Shown one piece after another: positions 7,351 through 13,794 of a DNA stretch of 34,638 bases. The DNA is taken from NCBI GenBank assembly GCA_021794645.1, contig JAJYQK010000192.1, positions 1 through 34,638 on the forward strand, read 5' to 3'. The notes below the pieces were generated by a model that ran no database searches, had not been told where the DNA came from, and saw nothing but the letters and a program-made list of their open reading frames with translations. Positions within the stretch are counted from its first letter, which is position 1; each line of letters starts with the position of its first letter. A program made the translations under genes and the position numbers. Source of the DNA: Actinomycetes bacterium (GTDB lineage Bacteria > Actinomycetota > Acidimicrobiia > Acidimicrobiales > Bog-793).

Positions 7351-8246
7351 TCGACTACCACGTCCACCTCTGGCCCCACGCCGAGCGCGCCGAGGAGTCT
7401 GAGCTCACCCTCGAGCGGGTGGCCGCCTACGTCGCCCAGGCGGAGCGAAACGGGGTGGGCGAGATCGCCCTCACCGAGCACTTCTTCCGCTTCGAGAAGG
7501 GGCGGGCTGTCGTCGAGGGGTGGTGGGACGCCTACGACGATCGGGGGGAGGCCCGCCGCCACGTCGTCCAGTACTTCGACCACCACTCGACCGCCGATCT
7601 CGACCGCTACGCCGAGACGGTGGAGGCCGCCAAGGCGGCCGGCCTACCGGTCCTGGCCGGCCTCGAGGTCGACTACTACCCGGGCCTCATGGACAAGGTG
7701 GGCCGCTTTTTGGAGGGGTACCCCTTCGACGTCCTGCTCGGATCGGTCCACTGGCTCGGGCTCTGGCTCTTCGACGTGCTGGAGGACGCCTACGCCCAGC
7801 GCCGCTGGGAGCTCGTCGCCATCGGGGACGTCTGGCGCTCCTACGCAGAGGCCCTCGAGGAGCTGGCCGCGAGCGGCGTCTGCGACGTCCTAGCCCACCC
7901 CGACCTCGTGAAGATCGGCCGGCGCTATCCCGAGCCGGCCCTCCTCGAGGAGTGCGAGGTGCGCATCGCCGAGGCAGCGGCCCGGTCTGGCATGGCGGCC
8001 GAGCTCTCCTCGGCCGGCTGGCGCAAGGCGGGAGAGCAGTACCCCTCGGCCAGCTTGCTCGGGCGCTTTTGCGCCGCCGGCGTCCCCATCACCTTCGCCT
8101 CCGACAGCCACGGCCCAGCCCTCGTCGGCGAGCGGAACGCCGACCTCGTGGCGGCGGCCCGCCGGGCCGGCTACGAGAGGGTGCGGACCTTCTCGGCGAG
8201 GAAGCCGGCCGACCGGCCGCTGGCGGTGGGGGAGGAGAGGCCGTGA
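7347..8246 (+). CDS. PHP-domain phosphoesterase, histidinol-phosphatase (HisJ/HisK)-like
   Basis: The 299-aa protein carries the PHP metal site in order: DYHVHLW (residues 3-9), ALTEHFF, GLEVDYYP, GSVHWL, VLAHPDLVK, and FASDSHGP near the end. These motifs form the trinuclear metal centre of polymerase-and-histidinol-phosphatase enzymes, and length and order fit the HisJ group. It is embedded between a Get3-like ATPase and a sensor kinase by GTGA overlaps on both sides, and no his biosynthesis gene is nearby, so a dedicated role in that operon is as likely as histidine synthesis. The GTG start overlaps the stop of the ATPase. Confidence 0.85.
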   Translation: MIDYHVHLWPHAERAEESELTLERVAAYVAQAERNGVGEIALTEHFFRFEKGRAVVEGWWDAYDDRGEARRHVVQYFDHHSTADLDRYAETVEAAKAAGLPVLAGLEVDYYPGLMDKVGRFLEGYPFDVLLGSVHWLGLWLFDVLEDAYAQRRWELVAIGDVWRSYAEALEELAASGVCDVLAHPDLVKIGRRYPEPALLEECEVRIAEAAARSGMAAELSSAGWRKAGEQYPSASLLGRFCAAGVPITFASDSHGPALVGERNADLVAAARRAGYERVRTFSARKPADRPLAVGEERP

Positions 8247-9739
8247 CGAGCCCGCTCGAGCTGGCGGGGCGCGACACCGGTCTCGATGCCCCGGCCAGGC
8301 GCCATCTCGACCGGCTCATGGCGAGCTGGAACCTGCTGGCCGACCTCTGCTTCTCGGACCTTCTCTTGTACGTCCCGCTCGACCCGCTCGCCTCGGGTGA
8401 CCGAGAGCACGAGGAGCACTTCATCGTCTACGGGCAGGTGCGGCCGACGACGAGCCAGACCCTCTATGAGATCGACCTCGTGGGCGAGGTGGTGACAGCC
8501 CACGAGCTCCCCCTCGTGGTCGAGGCGATGAGGACAGGGGCCATCGCCGTCGGCGAGCAGCGAAGCGGCACCGGGGAGGGCCACCTCCGCCTCGAGTGCA
8601 TCCCAGTCCGCTACTCATCGCAGATCCTCGGCGTCATGGCGAGGGTCTGGTCGCCTTCCATCGCCCGCCGCCGCGGCGCTCTCGAGCGGGTCTACCTCGA
8701 CCTGTTCGAGCGGCTCTCTGTCATGGTGACAGACGGCATCTTCCCCTTCCCCGACGACGACATCACCTCGGACCACACCCCGAGGGTGGGAGACGGCGTC
8801 ATGGTGCTCGACGAGCGGGGCCGCATCACCTTCTCCTCCCCGAACGCCGTCTCGGCCCTCCACCGCAGCGGCATCACGAGCGCCACGAACGGCTCGACCC
8901 TGCACGCCCTCGGGCTCGAGACGACCCTCGTCGAGGACTCCTATGCCACGAGGCTCCCGGTGATGGAGGAGATGGAGCGGCGCTCGGACGTCACCCTCCT
9001 TTTGCGCTGCATCCCGCTGCAGGCCCGCGGCGAGGTGACAGGTGCCCTCGTGCTGCTGCGGGACGTCACCGACCTGCGGCGGAGGGACCGCCTCCTTCTC
9101 ACCAAGGACGCCACGATCCGCGAGGTCCACCACCGGGTGAAGAACAACCTGCAGACGATCTCCTCCCTGCTGCGCCTGCAGCGCCGGCGGATCGAGGATC
9201 AGCCGGCCCGGGTCGCCCTCGCCGAGGCGGAGCGGCGCATCCGGGCCATCGCCGTCGTGCACGAGATCCTCTCGCGAGAGGCGGGCGACCAGGTGCCCTT
9301 CGACGAGATCGTCCACCACCTCGTCCGCATGGCGCACGAGTCGAGCGTCGGAGCCGGGGACATAGCCGTGCGCGTCGACGGCGAGCTGGGGGAGATGCCC
9401 GCCGAGATGGCCACCCCGCTCTCGGTCGTGCTCGCCGAGCTGCTGCAGAACGCCGTCGAGCACGCCTTCGGCCCCGACAAGGCCTCGACGGCCGAGCCAG
9501 CCCGCATCGATCTCACCTTCGCCCACCCGCCCGACCACTACGAGGTGGTCGTGCGCGACAACGGGCGGGGACTGCCGGAGGGTTTCGACATCGAGAAGAC
9601 CCGCTCACTCGGCCTCTCCATCGTCCGCGACCTCGTCCGCACCCAGCTCGGGGGCACCATCACGATGACCCGTGACCATGGCACACTGGTGCGGCTCGAG
9701 GTGCCGGGACCAAAGCGGCCGGCAAAGGCGGCCACCTAG
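8243..9739 (+). CDS. pdtaS: PdtaS-like cytosolic sensor histidine kinase (GAF-PAS-HisKA_2-HATPase)
   Basis: A 498-aa soluble kinase closely resembling M. tuberculosis PdtaS (Rv3220c). The N-terminal GAF-like domain (~20-150) contains WNLLADLCFSDLLLYVPLD and is followed by a PAS domain (~175-285) with FSSPNAVSALHRSG. The HisKA_2 box EVHHRVKNNLQTISSLLRLQ has the phospho-acceptor His (296/297), and the HATPase domain has ELLQNAVEHAF, DNGRGLPEG and LGLSIVRDL. There is no membrane segment. I set the start at the GTG at 8243, which overlaps the PHP stop as GTGA and is preceded by GGAGGAGAGG; a longer upstream frame is a shadow of the PHP gene. PdtaS normally phosphorylates the ANTAR antiterminator PdtaR, which is not in this window. 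Confidence 0.93.
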   Translation: MTSPLELAGRDTGLDAPARRHLDRLMASWNLLADLCFSDLLLYVPLDPLASGDREHEEHFIVYGQVRPTTSQTLYEIDLVGEVVTAHELPLVVEAMRTGAIAVGEQRSGTGEGHLRLECIPVRYSSQILGVMARVWSPSIARRRGALERVYLDLFERLSVMVTDGIFPFPDDDITSDHTPRVGDGVMVLDERGRITFSSPNAVSALHRSGITSATNGSTLHALGLETTLVEDSYATRLPVMEEMERRSDVTLLLRCIPLQARGEVTGALVLLRDVTDLRRRDRLLLTKDATIREVHHRVKNNLQTISSLLRLQRRRIEDQPARVALAEAERRIRAIAVVHEILSREAGDQVPFDEIVHHLVRMAHESSVGAGDIAVRVDGELGEMPAEMATPLSVVLAELLQNAVEHAFGPDKASTAEPARIDLTFAHPPDHYEVVVRDNGRGLPEGFDIEKTRSLGLSIVRDLVRTQLGGTITMTRDHGTLVRLEVPGPKRPAKAAT

Positions 9740-9803
9740 CGGGGAGCGATGCCGGAGGGCTTTCTGGGCGACGGAGGGGGTCCGAGGCAAGACAGGAGAG
9801 AGC

Positions 9804-9834
9804 CCGCCCCCGCCGCTGCAAGGAAGGGGGGTGG
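9804..9834 (+). terminator. GC-rich hairpin downstream of pdtaS
   Basis: CCCGCCCC-type arm at 9804-9811 pairs with 9827-9834 (8 bp, one G-U), loop 9812-9826. There is no T-tract. It sits between the kinase stop and the sigma-factor start and may end the upstream transcript. The loop carries GCCGCTGCAAGGA, also found in the hairpin after etfA. Confidence 0.35.
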
Positions 9835-9853
9835 ACCGGCGTCAGAAGAGCCG

Positions 9854-10366
9854 ATGGCGCTAGTGCAGGCGGTCCCAGCAGAGCCCGGCTCGCCGCCGCC
9901 GCGGGCGGGAGCCCTCTCGTTCTCGGACTTCTACCTCGCCAATTACTCCACCCTCGTCCGGCTCGCCTACGTGCTCACGAGCTCGGCCGAGCTGGCAGAG
10001 GACCTGGTGCAGGACTGCTTCGTCCGCCTCCACCGCCACTACGAGCGCCTCGAGACACCGGAGCGCTACGTCCGCCAGGCCGTCGTCAACGCCTGCCGCT
10101 CCCATTTCCGCCGGGCCGGGCGGGAGCGGGACCGCCGGCCTCTTTTGTACGTGGTCGACGGCCAAGGCGCCTCCGACGCCGTTCCCGGCGACCTGCACGA
10201 CGTCTTGCTGAGCCTCCCCTACCGCCAGCGGGCCGCCGTCGTCCTCCGCTACTACTCCGGCCTCTCCGAGAGCGAGATCGCCGAGGTCCTCGGTTGCCGC
10301 CCTGGCACGGTGGGCTCTCTCATCCACCGCGGCCTCGAGCGGCTGCGGGGGGTGGTCGAAAAGTGA
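9854..10366 (+). CDS. ECF RNA polymerase sigma factor (SigE-family type)
   Basis: A 170-aa sigma-70 family protein. Region 2 is DFYLANYSTLVRLAYVLTSS with AEDLVQDCFVRLHRHY (-10 recognition helix) and PERYVRQAVVNACRSHFRR. Region 4 is LPYRQRAAVVLRYYSGLSESEIAEVLGC followed by the helix GTVGSLIHRGLERLRG. Region 3 is missing, as in ECF factors. An in-frame ATG exists at 9749, but the extra 35 codons are low in complexity and have unusually low G/C at third positions, so I use 9854; no convincing ribosome site marks either. The stop overlaps the next gene by GTGA, the usual layout of a sigma/anti-sigma pair. Confidence 0.88.
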   Translation: MALVQAVPAEPGSPPPRAGALSFSDFYLANYSTLVRLAYVLTSSAELAEDLVQDCFVRLHRHYERLETPERYVRQAVVNACRSHFRRAGRERDRRPLLYVVDGQGASDAVPGDLHDVLLSLPYRQRAAVVLRYYSGLSESEIAEVLGCRPGTVGSLIHRGLERLRGVVEK

Positions 10367-11679
10367 GGCGAGAGCCCTTCGAGGAAGGTTTCGAGGAGGC
10401 CGTCCGTCGCCAGCTCCAAGAAAGAGCCGCCTCGATCGAGGCGAGGCCCGACCCGGTCGGCCTGGCGAGGCGGATCGAACAGCAAGAGGCTGGCCACGGC
10501 CGTGGCCATCTCCTCCTCGGTGCGGCCGTCGTCGTGGCGGCCGCCGCCATCGGTGGGGGTGTCGGGATCGCCCTCGCCCCCAAGCCGGCCCCCCAGCGCC
10601 TCTTCGAGACCTCGAAGTCCGGGAACGAGGCCGGTCCGCTGCCGCAGGCGCCAGCCCCCGCCCGCTCGAAGGCGGCCGCGGGCTCCCACGGGCCCGCCCC
10701 GAGCAGCCTCGGCCTCACCGCCGGACTCGCCCGGATGACGGCCTCAGGGACGAGCCTGTCTGCCGTGCAGACCCGCCTTTCTCCTGTCTCGCTGGAAAGC
10801 GGCAGCTCCCTTACGGGCTGCTTCCGGCCTGTGCTCGTCTCGACCGCCGTGACCGGTGAGGGGGTGACCTCGGGTTCGATCGGGGCGGTCGGCCTGCAGC
10901 CGCTCGCCGCCAACGGTCTCGAGCTCGTCGACTCGGGCACGGCGCCGGCCCTCGGCGGGAAGGACCTCTGGTGGGCGACAGTGGCGGTCGGCGGCAAGGT
11001 GGCCCGGGTGGCCGCCGAGCAGCCGAACGGCGGCATCGACGCCATGAAGCCGGTGGACGGCCTCGCCGTGCTGGGCGGAGTGGTGCCGACCCAGCTCGCC
11101 AACGGCTTTTTCTCCCTCGTGGCCGAGACGCCCGCCGGCCAGACGATCCACTCCATCGGCTTCCTCGCCGGCTGGGGGCCGAAGGCGTGGGGGGCGGGCT
11201 CCCCGCAAAGTGCTCTGTCGCTGCGGGCGTGCCCCGCCCTCGGCGGGGGAGGGGCCCTCCTCACGACCACCGCCAGCCAGCCCGCCGCACCCCTTCTCGC
11301 CGGCTCCTCGGTGCTCGCCTCGTTCCACCAGGCCTACTCGGCGGGTCTGCCGGCCGGGGTGGCCGAGAACATGGCGGCCGTGGCCGGGGGGCGGGGACCG
11401 CTCAGGGGCGCGGGCGCGGGGGAGGGGGCCGGCCGGGGCGACCTCACGGCGGCGGGGCTCGCCGCCGCCGTGCAGGTGGCCAAGGTCGCCTTCGTCTCGG
11501 CCGACAGGGCCGATGTCGTCTACCGGGAGGCTGCGGGCCCTTGGCAGACGGGGACGGCCGTGCTCGGCCCGACGGGGCTTTGGAAGGTGAGCCGCTCCAG
11601 TTTCTGTGGCTCGCTCAGCGGAGCGCTGACGGCGAACAGACCCTCACTCTCGGTGCTCGAGCGGGCCTGCCGGGGCTAG
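10363..11679 (+). CDS. Single-pass membrane protein, probable anti-sigma factor
   Basis: A 438-aa protein not recognised by family. It begins with ~48 charged cytosolic residues (RREPFEEGFEEAVRRQLQER), has one membrane helix (~49-72, HLLLGAAVVVAAAAIGGGVG), then a long Ser/Gly/Ala-rich exterior domain with four cysteines (TGCFRP, LRACPALGG, SSFCGS, LERACRG) that could form two disulfides. The zinc motif HxxxCxxC of ZAS anti-sigma factors is absent. The GTG start overlaps the sigma-factor stop as GTGA, so coupled synthesis and a sigma-binding role are inferred from position and topology. It ends convergently with whiB, both stops sharing CTAG at 11676-11679. Confidence 0.72.
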   Translation: MRREPFEEGFEEAVRRQLQERAASIEARPDPVGLARRIEQQEAGHGRGHLLLGAAVVVAAAAIGGGVGIALAPKPAPQRLFETSKSGNEAGPLPQAPAPARSKAAAGSHGPAPSSLGLTAGLARMTASGTSLSAVQTRLSPVSLESGSSLTGCFRPVLVSTAVTGEGVTSGSIGAVGLQPLAANGLELVDSGTAPALGGKDLWWATVAVGGKVARVAAEQPNGGIDAMKPVDGLAVLGGVVPTQLANGFFSLVAETPAGQTIHSIGFLAGWGPKAWGAGSPQSALSLRACPALGGGGALLTTTASQPAAPLLAGSSVLASFHQAYSAGLPAGVAENMAAVAGGRGPLRGAGAGEGAGRGDLTAAGLAAAVQVAKVAFVSADRADVVYREAAGPWQTGTAVLGPTGLWKVSRSSFCGSLSGALTANRPSLSVLERACRG

Positions 11680-11969
11680 GAGGCCCGGCGACGCCGAGCC
11701 GCAAGCCAGGCCTTGCGCAGCTTGCGGCGCTCCTCCTCCGAGGTGGCGCCCCACACCCCCGACTCCTGGTTGGTGGCGAGGGCGAACTCCAAGCAGGGCT
11801 CGCGGGCCTCACAGCTGAGGCAGACGGCCCGAGCGGCCTCGATCTGGTCGATCGCCTGGCCCGTCGTGCCGACGGGGAAGAAGAGGTCCGGCTCGGTGTC
11901 GCGGCAGGCGGCGTGCTTCCTCCAGTCGTCTGTGTCCCACTCGATGGAGCGGGTCCAGGTCAAAGCCAC
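11676..11969 (-). CDS. WhiB-family Fe-S transcription factor (WhiB1-like)
   Basis: A 97-aa WhiB protein. The four cluster ligands are C22, C50, C53 and C59 (C-X27-C-X2-C-X5-C); the turn motif GVWGA is at 71-75, followed by SEEERRKLRKAW and a basic tail RRRR for DNA contact. The early segment ACRDTEPDLFFPVG strongly resembles WhiB1/WhiB2. WhiB proteins hold an O2- and NO-sensitive [4Fe-4S] cluster and act with the housekeeping sigma factor. The GTG start is preceded by a perfect AGGAGG (11980-11975) at 5 nt. The 129-nt leader holds a hairpin and a CRP-type site. In mycobacteria whiB1 also neighbours pdtaS, as it nearly does here. Confidence 0.95.
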   Translation of the reverse strand: MALTWTRSIEWDTDDWRKHAACRDTEPDLFFPVGTTGQAIDQIEAARAVCLSCEAREPCLEFALATNQESGVWGATSEEERRKLRKAWLAARRRRAS

Positions 11970-12018
11970 CGTCGCCTCCTGTGCATCAGCTCAAGCTGCC
12001 GTTCCTACAAACCGCACC

Positions 12019-12034
12019 TGTGAAGGAAATCACA
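12019..12034. promoter_or_regulatory. CRP/Fnr-type palindrome upstream of whiB
   Basis: TGTGAAGGAAATCACA is a perfect TGTGA-N6-TCACA site, the consensus of CRP-family regulators. It lies 50-65 bp upstream of the whiB start. M. tuberculosis whiB1 is controlled by the CRP homologue Rv3676 through sites of this kind, so the same link is inferred here. Confidence 0.65.
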
Positions 12035-12045
12035 AGGCCTGCCGC

Positions 12046-12076
12046 AAAAGCCGGCTCGGGCGAAGCGGGAGCCAGC
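12046..12076 (-). terminator. Terminator-like hairpin in the whiB leader
   Basis: On the minus strand GCTGGCTC (12076-12069) pairs with GAGCCGGC (12057-12050), 8 bp with one G-U, loop of 11 nt, followed directly by TTTT (12049-12046). It lies between the promoter and the whiB ribosome site, so it could attenuate whiB. The T-tract is short. Confidence 0.45.
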
Positions 12077-12104
12077 CGGGCCGGCGAGCGGTACTGCTGA
12101 GAAG

Positions 12105-12133
12105 ATGATACGGCCGACTCATTTGTCCTGCAA
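12105..12133 (-). promoter_or_regulatory. Promoter of whiB
   Basis: On the minus strand TTGCAG (12133-12128) and TATCAT (12110-12105) are separated by exactly 17 bp, a good housekeeping promoter. The predicted start near 12098 gives a leader of about 129 nt before the GTG at 11969. Confidence 0.65.
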
Positions 12134-12228
12134 GCATGTGAGCACGAGCACAGATGAGTCGGCTTCCTTTCTCCGTCGCGCGCCACGTACCCTTCGAACT
12201 CGTCCGGTAAACACCCGGAGCGGCCCAC

Positions 12229-12249
12229 TAGGGTGCGCCTTTTCTGGAG
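12229..12249 (+). promoter_or_regulatory. -10 box and ribosome site of the glycerophosphodiesterase gene
   Basis: TAGGGT (12229-12234) fits TAnnnT; GGAG (12246-12249) lies 8 nt before the ATG at 12258. Together they favour this ATG over the in-frame upstream starts. Confidence 0.4.
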
Positions 12250-12257
12250 CGCCCATC

Positions 12258-12959
12258 ATGACCCTCGTCCTCGCCCACCGGGGCTCGGGGCCCTTCGGGC
12301 CCGAGCCCGAGAACACCCTGGCGGCCTTCGCTGCCGCCGCCGAGCTAGGAGCCGACGGCGTCGAGCTCGACGTCAGGCGGAGCAGAGACCGCCAGCTCGT
12401 CGTCCATCACGACGCCTTCCTGCCCGACGGCCGCCCCATCTGCGAGACTGCCGCCTCCGAGCTGCCGAGCTCGCTCCCCTCCCTCGCCGAAGCCCTCGAC
12501 AGCTGCGCCCAGATGATCGTCAACGTCGAGGTGAAGAACAGCCCACCCGACCCCGACGTCGACCCGGGCCAGTGGGTGGCGAGCGAGACGGCCCGCCTCC
12601 TCGCCGAGCGGGTGAGCGCCGGCGAGAGCCTCCTTCAGTCCCTCATCGTCTCGAGCTTCTCCCTCGGGGCCCTCGCCGCCGTCCGGGAGGCGGCGCCGGG
12701 CCTCGAGACTGCGTGGCTTGCGGGCATGGAGGAGGCCGGGAGCGACCTCGTCGCCACCGCCCAGGCCGCCGGCGTCGAGGGCATCCACCCCTCGGAGTGG
12801 CTGGCGAGCGATGCCCTCATCGAGGCGGCGCACGCCGCCGGCCTGGCCGTGCGGGTCTGGACGGTGAACGACGCCGCCCGGCTGGCCCATCTCGGCTCGC
12901 TCGGCGTCGAGGCGGTGATCACGAACGACGTCGCCCTCGCCCGCCAGGCGCTCGGCTAG
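12258..12959 (+). CDS. Glycerophosphodiester phosphodiesterase (GDPD)
   Basis: A 233-aa enzyme that splits glycerophosphodiesters into glycerol-3-phosphate and an alcohol. The catalytic HRG is at residues 7-9 (VLAHRGSGPFG), followed by ENTLAAF, the metal-binding VELDVRRSRDRQLVVHHD, VNVEVKN in the middle and VRVWTVND near the end: the complete GDPD barrel signature. There is no signal peptide, so it acts in the cytosol on phospholipid breakdown products. The ATG at 12258 starts the conserved region directly and is preceded by GGAG; the longer in-frame extension to 12105 encodes no recognisable sequence. It is divergent from whiB. Confidence 0.92.
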   Translation: MTLVLAHRGSGPFGPEPENTLAAFAAAAELGADGVELDVRRSRDRQLVVHHDAFLPDGRPICETAASELPSSLPSLAEALDSCAQMIVNVEVKNSPPDPDVDPGQWVASETARLLAERVSAGESLLQSLIVSSFSLGALAAVREAAPGLETAWLAGMEEAGSDLVATAQAAGVEGIHPSEWLASDALIEAAHAAGLAVRVWTVNDAARLAHLGSLGVEAVITNDVALARQALG

Positions 12960-12990
12960 CGCCGGTTGGCTAAACAGGTGACCGGTCGGG

Positions 12991-12996
12991 AACAAT
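12991..12996 (+). promoter_or_regulatory. Possible -10 box of the etf operon
   Basis: AACAAT lies 7 nt before the ATG of etfB (13004), the same spacing as the leaderless promoters elsewhere in this window, although the first T of TAnnnT is missing. No good -35 is visible. Confidence 0.35.
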
Positions 12997-13003
12997 CAGG
13001 GGC

Positions 13004-13783
13004 ATGAAAGTCGCCGTCTGTGTGAAGCAGATACCCGATCCCGCCGGCGAGCTCTCGCTCGACCCCTCGACCCACTTCCTCGTCCGGGAGGGCAAGCTCA
13101 TCTTGGACGACTCCGACGCCTACGGGGTCGAGATCGCCCTGCAGCTGGCCGAGGCCGCTGGGGGAGGCGATGTGACCCTCCTCTCGATGGCGCCGAACGG
13201 CGAGACCTCCGGCCTGCGCACCGCCCTCGCCATGGGGGCAGGCGGCGCCGTCCTCGTGAGCGACCCGGCGCTGGCGGGCTCGGACGCCCTCTCGACGGCG
13301 CGGGTGCTGGCCGAGGCCGTGAGGAGGTCCGGGGCCGACCTCGTGCTGGCCGCCACCGAGTCGACCGACGGCTACACCGGCACCACACCGGTGCAGATGG
13401 CCGAGCTGCTCGGCTGGCCGGCCGTCACCTTCGCCAAGCACGTCGAGGTGGAGGGCGACACGGTGAAGGTCAACCGCCAGACCGAGGCCGGCTACGACGA
13501 GGTCTCCTGCCCGCTCCCGGCCGTCGTCACGGTGACCGCCGGGGTGGTCGAGCCCCGCTACCCCTCCTTCAAGGGGATCATGGCGGCCCGCTCGAAGCCG
13601 GTGGAGGAGCTCAGCCTCTCCGACCTCGGCATCGACAGCTCCCAGGTGGGCAGGGAGGGCTCCCGCCAAGAGATCGTCTCTGTCGAGGAGGCCGAACAGC
13701 GCAAGGCGGGCGAGATCGTGACCGACGAGGGAGACGCCCACGAGAAGATCGTGGCCTACCTCGAGCAGATCAAGGTTCTTTGA
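13004..13783 (+). CDS. etfB: Electron transfer flavoprotein, beta subunit
   Basis: The small ETF subunit that binds AMP and pairs with EtfA to carry electrons from acyl-CoA and other flavin dehydrogenases to the quinone pool. The 259-aa protein starts MKVAVCVKQIPDP, the family signature, and contains DAYGVEIALQLAE, LVLAATESTDGYTGTTPVQMAELLGWP and the late VTAGVVEPRYPSFKGIMAARSK region of the classical FixA/EtfB group. Full length. etfA follows after 11 bp, and the two were probably made from one mRNA. The role here is most likely fatty-acid or amino-acid oxidation rather than nitrogen fixation, as no fix genes are present. Confidence 0.96.
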   Translation: MKVAVCVKQIPDPAGELSLDPSTHFLVREGKLILDDSDAYGVEIALQLAEAAGGGDVTLLSMAPNGETSGLRTALAMGAGGAVLVSDPALAGSDALSTARVLAEAVRRSGADLVLAATESTDGYTGTTPVQMAELLGWPAVTFAKHVEVEGDTVKVNRQTEAGYDEVSCPLPAVVTVTAGVVEPRYPSFKGIMAARSKPVEELSLSDLGIDSSQVGREGSRQEIVSVEEAEQRKAGEIVTDEGDAHEKIVAYLEQIKVL

Positions 13784-13794
13784 GAGGAGCTGGC

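Noticed and set aside
7520-8242. Longer N-terminus for the PdtaS-like kinase
   Set aside because: The extra 241 residues overlap the PHP gene in another frame, and GTG 8243 has a ribosome site and a GTGA overlap.
9749-9853. N-terminal extension of the sigma factor
   Set aside because: Poor third-position GC compared with neighbours, low complexity, and it contains the GC hairpin.
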